A model generated the notes under the pieces. It worked only from the letters and a program-made list of their open reading frames with translations. It did not search any database and was not told where the DNA came from. A stretch of DNA of 15,361 nt, from NCBI GenBank assembly GCA_048550035.1, contig JBLYYQ010000137.1, positions 1 to 15,361 of the forward strand, given 5' to 3'. A program made the translations under genes and the position numbers. Position 1 is the stretch's first letter, and each line of letters opens with the position of its first letter. This DNA comes from JBLYYQ01 sp048550035 (GTDB lineage: Bacteria; Nitrospinota_A; UBA7883; JBLYYQ01). Shown here one piece after another: positions 1-6,572 of this stretch.

Positions 1-22
1 AATGTTTTCAATGATATAGGCA

Positions 23-71
23 GGTGACATCTAAAGATATCACTTATATAGGTGATACCTAAAGATACCAC
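23..71. repeat. two-copy imperfect palindromic tandem repeat
   Basis: Two 21-bp units at 23-43 and 51-71 match at 18 of 21 positions, and all three differences are C/T transitions. The repeat period is 28 bp. Each unit is itself an imperfect palindrome around the centre CTAAAG. A perfect 9-bp inverted repeat, GATACCTAA at 54-62 against TTAGGTATC at 78-86, lies across the second unit. A 7-bp pair, ATAGGTG at 48-54 and CACCTAT at 69-75, is nested with it. No T-run follows on either strand, so it does not look like a standard intrinsic terminator. It could be a paired regulator site or a folded RNA. Function unknown. Confidence 0.55.
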
Positions 72-94
72 CTATCCTTAGGTATCTGAAAAAT

Positions 95-205
95 GGTTGC
101 CACTAGGCGTGGTAATAATCGATTGCGACTGTCGAATTTGTCAAAAGGAGATATCTGGCAGATCGGCTCGAACTCCTTAGATAATGCTTCTCCTGCAGGC
201 AACAA
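95..205. other. G+C-richer stretch with nested inverted repeats, function unknown
   Basis: Bases 101-200 contain 47 G or C, more than the surrounding A+T-rich sequence. The stretch is closed by GTTGCC at 96-101 and GGCAAC at 198-203. Inside lie AAGGAG at 145-150 with CTCCTT at 173-178, and the dyad ATCTG/CAGAT at 153-163. A 50-codon frame on the plus strand (93-245) and a roughly 50-codon frame on the minus strand (59-214) are both open here, but neither resembles a protein I know. It lacks the conserved cores of tRNA, SRP RNA and tmRNA. A small structured RNA, a decayed gene or a regulator-binding region are all possible. Confidence 0.25.
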
Positions 206-212
206 GCCAAAG

Positions 213-932
213 TCAAGATATAAAATCTACCTCGTCATCAAATGAAAAGTAGCCAGCAGAAAAATCAGTTGCACTCTTTTTGATAACAGTATCCCAAGAT
301 ATTTTTAATTCGATATTAGCCGGTTGATAACTCATACTGACTGATTTGAGGTGAGCTAGCTCTTGTCGCCTTACAACAGTAGATGGCTTAACTATTAGTC
401 GCCAATCTTTGCCGGCTGCCTCCATGATTTTGAGCCTATCTTTAAAACAGATGATTAAATTATCTAACTTATCATTAATACAGAAGTTATGTTTTTCTCT
501 ATAAATTTTACTTACTGATCTAAGCTTTGGTGGAACTCCTGTAACGATACTCTTAAGTAGCTTTACAGGTAACACTATCTTATTGCCCCCAACTTTGATT
601 GAGATATAATCTCGCAACATATATACTTTCTTGACGCCAGTTTGACCATCTAAAAAATATAACTTTTGATTCAAACCTGAAAATGCTCCGATTAACTGGC
701 CATCTAAATAAAGTTCTAATCTAAACTTATCATCCAAGTACGCAAGGAAGATATCGCCATATGCATTCCCACCTTCACTTTCGAGTATAAACTTGCCAAC
801 CGCTTGGAAATTATAATCTTCAGATTTATATAGCTGGTTAAACTCCCTATACGCATCATTTTTATAATCTGAAGAGGTAACACATGATATCGTCATCATT
901 ACAACAATCATTAAAGCTATAGTACTCTTCAT
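213..932 (-). CDS. LolB/DUF4292-like outer-membrane lipoprotein
   Basis: Predicted lipoprotein of 239 residues. From the ATG at 932 it begins with Lys2, a hydrophobic stretch and a lipobox-like T-I-S-C ending at Cys17. Residue +2 is Val, which is compatible with outer-membrane sorting. An in-frame TTG at 959 would add nine residues before this signal peptide, so the ATG is preferred although its ribosome site is weak. The body has the alternating beta-strand pattern of the LolA/LolB fold (a sheet reading F-x-A-x-G-K-F near residue 42, then repeated strands). No catalytic motif is visible. It is the last gene of the dciA - TPR - lipoprotein unit, 60 bp after the TPR gene. A role in moving lipoproteins or lipids to the outer membrane is inferred from fold similarity only; it could be a divergent family member with another ligand. 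Confidence 0.6.
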   Translation of the reverse strand: MKSTIALMIVVMMTISCVTSSDYKNDAYREFNQLYKSEDYNFQAVGKFILESEGGNAYGDIFLAYLDDKFRLELYLDGQLIGAFSGLNQKLYFLDGQTGVKKVYMLRDYISIKVGGNKIVLPVKLLKSIVTGVPPKLRSVSKIYREKHNFCINDKLDNLIICFKDRLKIMEAAGKDWRLIVKPSTVVRRQELAHLKSVSMSYQPANIELKISWDTVIKKSATDFSAGYFSFDDEVDFIS

Positions 933-992
933 TACATAACCAATCTTAATAGTTAGCAAAAACTCTTGCAGGTTTCAAACATTCTACTCCCC

Positions 993-2828
993 TCATTTGG
1001 AGTTGTAATTGGAATTTAATCTTGACAATATCTTATTAATCTTGGCATTTACTACTTTTCGATCGACCTCTTTACTATCTGTCAGATCTAATGCTTCTAA
1101 CGATTTTTTATAAGCATCAATCGCCTCTTGATCATTCCCTAGCGCACGTTCGATATCTCCTAAATGTTCATATACAACAGGATCTAGCTTCATCTTCAAT
1201 GCAGCAGTTTTGATCTTAGTTAACGCCTCCTCGAAGCGTCCTTGTTTGAAATATACCCACGCTAATGAATCGAGAAAATAACCACTATCTGGCTCAATTC
1301 TAAGTGCCTTTAACAGACTTACCTCTGCTTCTTCTAGATGAATGCCCAAATCAGCATAGATATATCCCATATGGTTTAATGCTGCTGCATTCATTGGATC
1401 AAGGTAAATAACCTTCTTGATCACTCGAACTGCCGACTCAAATTGCCCTACTCGCTCCAACGCAACCGATAGATTGAAAAGATAGTCTATATTTTCTGGC
1501 TCATGCCTCAATGCCACCTTAAATGCATCAACCGCTTCAGAATCATTGTTTAACTGTAGCTCTAATACACCCAAATAGTAATATAGATTGGAATTCCCAG
1601 GCTCTACTTCAATCAGATTGTTAACATGTCGCTTAGCATCTTCGTACTTACCTTGACGCTCGTTAAGCTCTACTATCTTTAGCCCGATTATTTTAGATTG
1701 AGGATGTTCAATCCCATCTAATTTTAGTTTCTTCTCTAGCGCAACAACTCCCTTCGCTAGCCTGCCTACTGCCTCTTCACTAATCGCAAGTTGCAAGAGT
1801 GCCATGCTATATTCAAAAGTATCAGGTTGAATATCTTCAAGGAGCTCTATCGCCTTTTCGTAGTAGATAGTCTCTTGTCTCTCTTCAGCTAACTTAATAT
1901 TTGTTATCGCAAGATGATAAAGTAAATAACTAGAATCTGGAGCGCTAGCTAGCAACTGTTCAATATTGGATGTTGCACCTTTATAATCACCAGCTAAGAA
2001 AAATGTATCAATGATCTGAGCTATCATTACTGTATCGCTTGGGTAAAGTGTTAGGTATCTGTTACTTACCTTAATTGCTTTTGAATAATTTTTTGCCTGA
2101 CGATAAAGCAAGACCAACGCTTCCCATCCACGCCGATCAGATGGGAACTTGTTGGTCATCTTCCTAAATAGCTTAGCCGCTTCCTTACTATCACCACTTG
2201 CCACTAAGAGTCGTCCTAGATAGTAATAACTAGCAGGATCATTCCGGTTCTTCTTTAAATTCTCCCTTAAAACTGCAAGACCTTCTGATTGATTCTTATT
2301 ATAAAAGAGAGTTATTCCAATTAAAATTGTAATATCGCTTCTAGAAGGATCAATCTCAACTATCTTTTCGTAATGGCTGATGGCATCTTCATGACGATTT
2401 TGCTTTGCATAGATAGTACTCTTAATAGTTAATAGTTCTATGTTATTAGCTGACCTACTAAGTCCTAGATCGGCTATCTTTAGCGCTTCATCTAACCTGT
2501 TTTGATTGATTAAGATTTCTGTAGCTTTAACTATCGGACGGATCGCACTACTATTGTAGCTTGCTGATTCTAGAAATAACTCGATTGCCTTGTTAAACTC
2601 ATTATTGCTTCTTGCAATAAGTCCGAGAATGTAATATTGATAAGACTTACTCCTTAGCTGCTCGGTAAGTTGCTCTACCCCTTCTTCTGATACCTTGCTT
2701 TCAGAATTTTGTCCGAAACTTATATCATTGCTAACGACACAAATTGTGAGAAAAAAAGAGAAAGCAAAAATGGAAAATTGCGCTGCTATCCTTATCTTTT
2801 GATATCCTTTTAACTTTAGAGTAAGCAC
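993..2828 (-). CDS. exported tetratricopeptide-repeat protein
   Basis: Protein of 611 residues. The N-terminus has basic residues, a hydrophobic segment at about 13-33 and a plausible signal-peptidase site at S-F-G/Q near residue 40, so it is likely periplasmic or membrane-tethered. The rest, about 62-590, is a nearly continuous array of around 14 TPR units of about 34 residues, with the usual G/A-x-x-Y and A-(I/L)-x-x-(Y/L) pattern and D-P or E-P at unit ends. The strongest units are at about 460-590 (N-H-M-G-Y-I-Y and L-D-S-L-A-W-V-Y). TPR arrays bind other proteins and carry no chemistry of their own. The start is GTG, directly after the TAA of the upstream dciA-like gene, with a good ribosome site. 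Position before a LolB-like lipoprotein suggests an envelope assembly or scaffold role (inference). Confidence 0.85.
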   Translation of the reverse strand: MLTLKLKGYQKIRIAAQFSIFAFSFFLTICVVSNDISFGQNSESKVSEEGVEQLTEQLRSKSYQYYILGLIARSNNEFNKAIELFLESASYNSSAIRPIVKATEILINQNRLDEALKIADLGLSRSANNIELLTIKSTIYAKQNRHEDAISHYEKIVEIDPSRSDITILIGITLFYNKNQSEGLAVLRENLKKNRNDPASYYYLGRLLVASGDSKEAAKLFRKMTNKFPSDRRGWEALVLLYRQAKNYSKAIKVSNRYLTLYPSDTVMIAQIIDTFFLAGDYKGATSNIEQLLASAPDSSYLLYHLAITNIKLAEERQETIYYEKAIELLEDIQPDTFEYSMALLQLAISEEAVGRLAKGVVALEKKLKLDGIEHPQSKIIGLKIVELNERQGKYEDAKRHVNNLIEVEPGNSNLYYYLGVLELQLNNDSEAVDAFKVALRHEPENIDYLFNLSVALERVGQFESAVRVIKKVIYLDPMNAAALNHMGYIYADLGIHLEEAEVSLLKALRIEPDSGYFLDSLAWVYFKQGRFEEALTKIKTAALKMKLDPVVYEHLGDIERALGNDQEAIDAYKKSLEALDLTDSKEVDRKVVNAKINKILSRLNSNYNSK

Positions 2829-3278
2829 TTACTTCAACCTTCCTCGTTGCGCACTCTTCATAATCGCATTTTTTATAGACTCTTTTAACTCGTCGCTTTC
2901 AATATCAGATACCGTCTCTTCTGCAAACTCCACTAGGTCATCTCTAATCAAAAGATCAGTCTCTGATGATCTGTCAGGGCGATTCATAAATAGATTCATA
3001 TCAATACTCAGCTTAATATCTTTAATATAGTGATGTTTTAAAACAGTATTCCCTTTATCTATAATATTTTTACGGTAATAGATAAGAGAATCACCAAATG
3101 CATAACTGTTTGACTTGATGAATAAGCAACCTTTGTAAATATGAGTCGGATACGATACCTTGGCAAGTGGTTGCCCTACCACTGTTTTCCAGTTCGACCT
3201 GAGCTTAATGATATTTAGGATATTGCCAGAATCAATATCCCCTAGTGCCGCTTGTAGCGATGATTTAATAGCTTTCAT
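2829..3278 (-). CDS. dciA: DciA-like (DUF721) protein, probable replicative-helicase loading factor
   Basis: Protein of 149 residues matching the DUF721/DciA pattern: a leading helix, then W30-K-T-V-V-G35, then P44-T-H with a short turn and the strand C51-L-F-I-K-S, and a helix with paired tyrosines near 67. Known DciA proteins interact with the DnaB helicase and help load it in bacteria that lack DnaC or DnaI. Residues from about 95 to the end form a charged tail with two acidic patches beyond the conserved domain, which may be species-specific. The ATG at 3276-3278 has no strong ribosome site. The stop codon abuts the GTG of the TPR gene. The family call is firm; the helicase-loading role is transferred from DciA work and not shown here. 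Confidence 0.75.
   Translation of the reverse strand: MKAIKSSLQAALGDIDSGNILNIIKLRSNWKTVVGQPLAKVSYPTHIYKGCLFIKSNSYAFGDSLIYYRKNIIDKGNTVLKHHYIKDIKLSIDMNLFMNRPDRSSETDLLIRDDLVEFAEETVSDIESDELKESIKNAIMKSAQRGRLK
2838..2845 (-). promoter_or_regulatory. ribosome binding site of the TPR gene
   Basis: GAGGAAGG on the minus strand, nine bases before the GTG at 2828. It lies within the last codons of the dciA-like gene and supports the GTG start and translational coupling. Confidence 0.7.
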
Positions 3279-3356
3279 TTTTGTAGCAATCCATGTTTGA
3301 CTTTGCTTCCAAAATTGTCATAAATATTTTACAATAAACTAAATAGAACACAATCT

Positions 3357-3365
3357 TTTATATCA
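3357..3365 (-). promoter_or_regulatory. possible extended -10 promoter for dciA - TPR - lipoprotein
   Basis: On the minus strand TGA-TATAAA reads as an extended -10 element (TGn plus a 5/6 match to TATAAT), about 80 bases upstream of the dciA ATG. No good -35 box stands 17 bases further upstream, so this is tentative. Confidence 0.35.
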
Positions 3366-3423
3366 GCCTGCAAAAATCAGAAGCCTATCTCAATTTGATT
3401 GAATGATAGTACTTTCAAAAAAA

Positions 3424-3453
3424 TTGATTGTTTGCTATTCTGACACATATAGT
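3424..3453 (+). promoter_or_regulatory. probable sigma70-type promoter for gcvT-gcvH
   Basis: TTGATT at 3424-3429 and TATAGT at 3448-3453 are separated by 18 bases. Transcription would start near 3460, inside the long upstream extension of the gcvT frame, which supports translation from the ATG at 3487 and not from the one at 3403. Confidence 0.45.
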
Positions 3454-3486
3454 CAAAATTTACTGATAAGTTATGAGCTCGCCAAT

Positions 3487-4575
3487 ATGATAAAAAAAAC
3501 GCCTCTTTTTGATATTCACAAAAAGTTAGGAGCAAAGATGATCGAGTTTTCAAACTGGCATCTCCCATTAGAGTATAACTCGATTATAAGCGAATATGAA
3601 AGTGCGAAATCTAACTGCACAGTTTTTGATGCAATGCACTCTACTCTTGTCAACATTTATGGTAAAGATGCTACCAATTTTTTATCATTTATTACAACTT
3701 CTAATCTATCCAAACTAGAAGATAATAGTGTTATTAGAACCTTACTCCTAAAGGAGGATGGAACTATTATTGATGATCCTCTTTTATACCGTATAAGCTC
3801 TAATCGGATAATGCTTCGGATAAATGCAGATAATAAAGAAAAGGTCATTAGTTGGCTTACGAAACATTCTAGCAGATGGCAAGTCATTATAGACGATAAG
3901 TCATACGATTTAGGAATAATTGCTCTAAACGGTCCGAACTCTATTAAAATAGCTGAATCGCTACTTCAGTCTGATCTTACAAAGCTGAATCGTTCTGAAT
4001 TTATGCTCGCAACAGTTGGTGAGATAAATTTGATTATCGCCTATGTTAGCTATATCGATTTTGAAGGGGTAGAACTGATCATATCAAGGCGTAATGCAAT
4101 CGAGATCTGGAACTTATTGACCTCCAAGAAAAATAACTCGCCCAACCTTAAACCGATTGGGCTCGGAACATGTAATCTGCTACGGCTTGAGATGAAAAAG
4201 CCACTATACGGGATTGATGTTGCTCCTACCAACAGACCATCTGAAGTCGGATTCGAACAGTTTGTAGATTTTGAAAAAGATGTAGATTTTATCGGTAGAG
4301 AGGCACTCTCCAATCAAGAACAGAGTGATGATAATGAAATCCTTGTTGGGTTAACCTTAGAAGGTCCTCTCCTCCCTAGAGCACTATTTAATATCTACTC
4401 CGACGATGAAAAGGTCGGTATAATCAAATCAGCTACCTATTCGCCTCTGCTATCTAAAGGTATTGCACTTGCATCAATCAAAAAAAATTATGCATCTTTA
4501 AATAAAAAACTTTTTGTAGACATCAGAGGTGAAATGATACTGGCATCTTTAGTCACGACCGATAAATTTATATGA
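3487..4575 (+). CDS. gcvT: divergent aminomethyltransferase-like protein (glycine cleavage T protein family)
   Basis: Protein of 362 residues from the ATG at 3487. The frame is open from 3403, but the family begins at K-x-T-P-L-F-x-x-H, found here at residues 3-11, and a promoter-like element lies in the extension. GcvT normally moves the aminomethyl carbon from lipoyl-GcvH to tetrahydrofolate, releasing ammonia. Family landmarks present: L14-G-A-K-M, F47-D-A-x-H, I94-I-D-D, L232-R-L-E, L240-Y-G-x-D and D267-F-I-G-R-E-A-L. Several signature residues are changed. The N-D motif carrying the catalytic Asp (Asp101 in the human enzyme) reads S72-N73. G-Y-T-G-E-D-G reads S-Y-I-D-F-E-G at 188-194. 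G-A-R-D reads G-T-C-N at 227-230. The T-S-G of the C-terminal domain reads K-S-A. It lacks the K-G-C-Y motif of YgfZ. The gene has no frameshift and sits 16 bp before gcvH. It may have altered or reduced folate chemistry. Confidence 0.8.
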   Translation: MIKKTPLFDIHKKLGAKMIEFSNWHLPLEYNSIISEYESAKSNCTVFDAMHSTLVNIYGKDATNFLSFITTSNLSKLEDNSVIRTLLLKEDGTIIDDPLLYRISSNRIMLRINADNKEKVISWLTKHSSRWQVIIDDKSYDLGIIALNGPNSIKIAESLLQSDLTKLNRSEFMLATVGEINLIIAYVSYIDFEGVELIISRRNAIEIWNLLTSKKNNSPNLKPIGLGTCNLLRLEMKKPLYGIDVAPTNRPSEVGFEQFVDFEKDVDFIGREALSNQEQSDDNEILVGLTLEGPLLPRALFNIYSDDEKVGIIKSATYSPLLSKGIALASIKKNYASLNKKLFVDIRGEMILASLVTTDKFI

Positions 4576-4591
4576 GACGAGCTTAAATATA

Positions 4592-5014
4592 ATGACTGAT
4601 AAAAAATTGCAGCGAGGGTTTAAGCTCGCTCACTCAGAAAGTACCTTATATACTAAAGATCACCAATGGGTTCAAACCTCAAAGGAAAATATTGCAACTA
4701 TCGGTCTAACAGATTTCGTTCAAGATAGATTAAGTGACATCCTCTTTGTACAGTTACAAGAAAGGGTAGAGCCAATATCAATTGGTGAGAAATTTGGGCT
4801 AGTTGAGTCAATTAAAACTTTGCTTGAGCTATACACCCCGCTATCTGGACAAATTATTGAGACTAATCAGTTACTCATCAAGCAACCTTCATTAATCAAC
4901 CTAAAACCATATAGAGATGGCTGGACTATAAAAATAAAAATTGCTGATCCATCTCAGGTTAGCAGATTGCTAAGTAATGAAAAATATAAAGCATTTATCA
5001 ATAATCTGAAATAA
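4592..5014 (+). CDS. gcvH: glycine cleavage system H protein (lipoyl carrier)
   Basis: Protein of 140 residues, slightly longer than the usual 125-130 because of about ten extra residues before the conserved Y20-T-K-D-H-x-W. The attachment lysine is present in V71-E-S-I-K75-T, followed by L80-Y-T-P-L-S-G, and the strand D49-I-L-F-V-x-L matches the family. The late motif D-G-W-x-I-K-I is also intact. H protein carries a lipoyl arm between the P, T and L proteins of glycine cleavage and can also serve in lipoate transfer. The ATG at 4592 follows a weak GACGAG. It is the second gene of a two-gene unit after the divergent gcvT. Neither gcvP nor a lipoate ligase is present nearby. The 3' end faces the Xaa-Pro peptidase gene with a 15-bp gap and no visible terminator. 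Confidence 0.9.
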   Translation: MTDKKLQRGFKLAHSESTLYTKDHQWVQTSKENIATIGLTDFVQDRLSDILFVQLQERVEPISIGEKFGLVESIKTLLELYTPLSGQIIETNQLLIKQPSLINLKPYRDGWTIKIKIADPSQVSRLLSNEKYKAFINNLK

Positions 5015-5029
5015 TAATCCGCTTCACCT

Positions 5030-6136
5030 TCAACCTACAACTGTATACTCTTTTGAGATTGCTGATGTAAGTATCTCAACCTTATCTTCTTTCACCAGCA
5101 CCATATCTTCGATCCGCACGCCACCTACATTCGGAATGTAAATGCCAGGCTCAATGGTGAACACCATCCCTGCCTTTACCTTACTCTTACTTGTAGGTGA
5201 TATTGATGGCATTTCATGGATATCAATACCAATTCCATGACCTAACCCATGTCCAAACTCTTTTTCGTATCCAGCCTCCCTGATGACAGATCGTCCAATT
5301 TCATCAATCTCTGCACCGGTCATTCCTAGTCGAATAGCATCAATTGCCGTTTGGTTAGCACGCAACACAACATCATAAACTTTCCTTAAGCGGTTGGAAA
5401 CTTGACCTACTGCTACTGTTCGAGTCATATCGGTATGGAGTCGATTTTTTATTGACCCCCAATCAATAGTGACAAGTTCGTTATTTCTAATTTTCTTTGC
5501 AGATGCCACCCCATGCGGCAATGCAGAACGCTTGCCAGATGCAACTATATATTCAAATGCCTCTTTATCCATCCCTTCAATTGCAAGTAGGTATTCGATT
5601 TTGGCTGAAACCTCCCGCTCTTTGGCTCCGACTGTGATAAATGATTTAATCTGAGACCAGCTAGCAGCGATGACTTTAATCATACTTTTGATAGTATCAA
5701 TCTCCAACTGGTCCTTGATTATCCTTATCTTCTCTACAACACCGACAGTCGGCTTCAAGGTGCCAGATGGTACTGCATTCCTAAATTCTAAAGAGCGAAA
5801 GTGTGATATACTAGATGATTCAAACCCAACTAACTTTCCTCTTCGTTTTGTGGCTAGCTTACTAAATGTCTCAAGCTGATTAGTGGTTGTTATAATTTCT
5901 ACCCCATAGCTTTCCTTCTTTGCCTGAGTCATATAACGAAAATCAACAATAAGATATCCTCGTGTGGCGCTAAAGAGTGCTAATGCAGTAGAACCAGAAA
6001 AGCCTGTGAGATAGAAAATGTTGTGAAGGTTGGTAATTAATATAGAGTGCAGCCCAGCTTCTCTAATCGACTGTTTTAACTTTTTCTGCCTTAGTAAAAA
6101 GTAGTCTTTCTTAACGAGACTTGGAGTCTGTTTCAT
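5030..6136 (-). CDS. pepQ: M24B Xaa-Pro aminopeptidase/dipeptidase
   Basis: Cytosolic metallopeptidase of 368 residues that cleaves the bond before proline in small peptides. An N-terminal creatinase-like domain (about 11-135, with the typical N-I-F-Y-L-T-G-F-S-G-S at 39-49) precedes the pita-bread catalytic domain (about 145-368). All five metal ligands are visible: D225, D236, H300 in G-H-G-L-G-H-G-I-G, E329 in T-I-E-P-G, and E343 in R-I-E-D. Accessory histidines H208 and H307 are also in place, so it should be active. There is no signal peptide. The ATG lies 26 bp inside the end of aroQ without a clear ribosome site, so translation is probably coupled. In this family PepP and PepQ cannot be told apart reliably by sequence, so the symbol is tentative. 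Confidence 0.88.
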   Translation of the reverse strand: MKQTPSLVKKDYFLLRQKKLKQSIREAGLHSILITNLHNIFYLTGFSGSTALALFSATRGYLIVDFRYMTQAKKESYGVEIITTTNQLETFSKLATKRRGKLVGFESSSISHFRSLEFRNAVPSGTLKPTVGVVEKIRIIKDQLEIDTIKSMIKVIAASWSQIKSFITVGAKEREVSAKIEYLLAIEGMDKEAFEYIVASGKRSALPHGVASAKKIRNNELVTIDWGSIKNRLHTDMTRTVAVGQVSNRLRKVYDVVLRANQTAIDAIRLGMTGAEIDEIGRSVIREAGYEKEFGHGLGHGIGIDIHEMPSISPTSKSKVKAGMVFTIEPGIYIPNVGGVRIEDMVLVKEDKVEILTSAISKEYTVVG

Positions 6137-6572
6137 TGCGACTAAAATAGTCTAATGCAGATTTATATCCATCGATACCTAGTCCTGAAATGACACCAAC
6201 TGCAATATCTGAAATGAATGAGTGGTGCCTGAACGATTCTCGGCTATAGATATTGGAAATATGAACTTCAATAAATGGAATCGAAATCGACAATAGTGCA
6301 TCTCTTAGTGCAATACTAGTATGCGCTAGCCCACCTGGGTTAATTATTATGGCATCAAAGAGTTTGAGTGCACTATGAATTGTCTTAATAATCATATCCT
6401 CAGAGTTGCTTTGAACAACTTCTAACTCTACCTCTAAGCTAGTTGCATACTCATTAATATCTTCAACTAACTCGCTGTAAGTTGAAGTGCCATAAAGATC
6501 AGGCTCTCTTAATCCTAGCATATTTAAATTAGGACCATTTACAATTAGGATCTTTCTTTTCTTATTTTGCAC
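6111..6572 (-). CDS. aroQ: type II 3-dehydroquinate dehydratase
   Basis: Enzyme of 153 residues, normal for the dodecameric type II family, which converts 3-dehydroquinate to 3-dehydroshikimate in the shikimate pathway. The signature N12-G-P-N-L-N-x-L-G runs into R22-E-P and Y27-G. Y27 and R22 match the catalytic pair of the family, and N78-P-G-G, H84, E102-V-H104-I-S, R111 and R115 match the substrate-binding set (about three higher than M. tuberculosis numbering). One oddity is S55-N-S-E-D, where most relatives have S-N-x-E-G. The start is GTG with an AGGAG eleven bases upstream, and it shares one base with the stop of the preceding TPR gene. Its end overlaps the peptidase gene by 26 bp. 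An aroQ - Xaa-Pro peptidase pairing is also known in Geobacter-like genomes. Confidence 0.93.
   Translation of the reverse strand: MQNKKRKILIVNGPNLNMLGLREPDLYGTSTYSELVEDINEYATSLEVELEVVQSNSEDMIIKTIHSALKLFDAIIINPGGLAHTSIALRDALLSISIPFIEVHISNIYSRESFRHHSFISDIAVGVISGLGIDGYKSALDYFSRNETDSKSR

Noticed and set aside
160..185. tRNA-like T-loop sequence (minus strand GTTCGAGCC)
   Set aside because: No flanking 5-bp T stem, acceptor stem or anticodon arm can be drawn around it.
93..245. 50-codon plus-strand open frame starting ATG at 93
   Set aside because: Only a weak ribosome site, no recognisable family, and the end runs antisense into the lipoprotein gene. Kept only as part of the structured-stretch finding.
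3403..3486. Upstream in-frame start for gcvT at 3403
   Set aside because: The family begins at the ATG at 3487, the extra 28 residues match nothing in GcvT proteins, and a promoter-like element lies inside this stretch.
3377..3568. 63-codon minus-strand open frame over the gcvT start
   Set aside because: It runs antisense through the gcvT promoter-like element and first codons, and has no recognisable protein features.
5012..5035. Terminator between gcvH and the peptidase gene
   Set aside because: The 15-bp gap has no hairpin or T-run.
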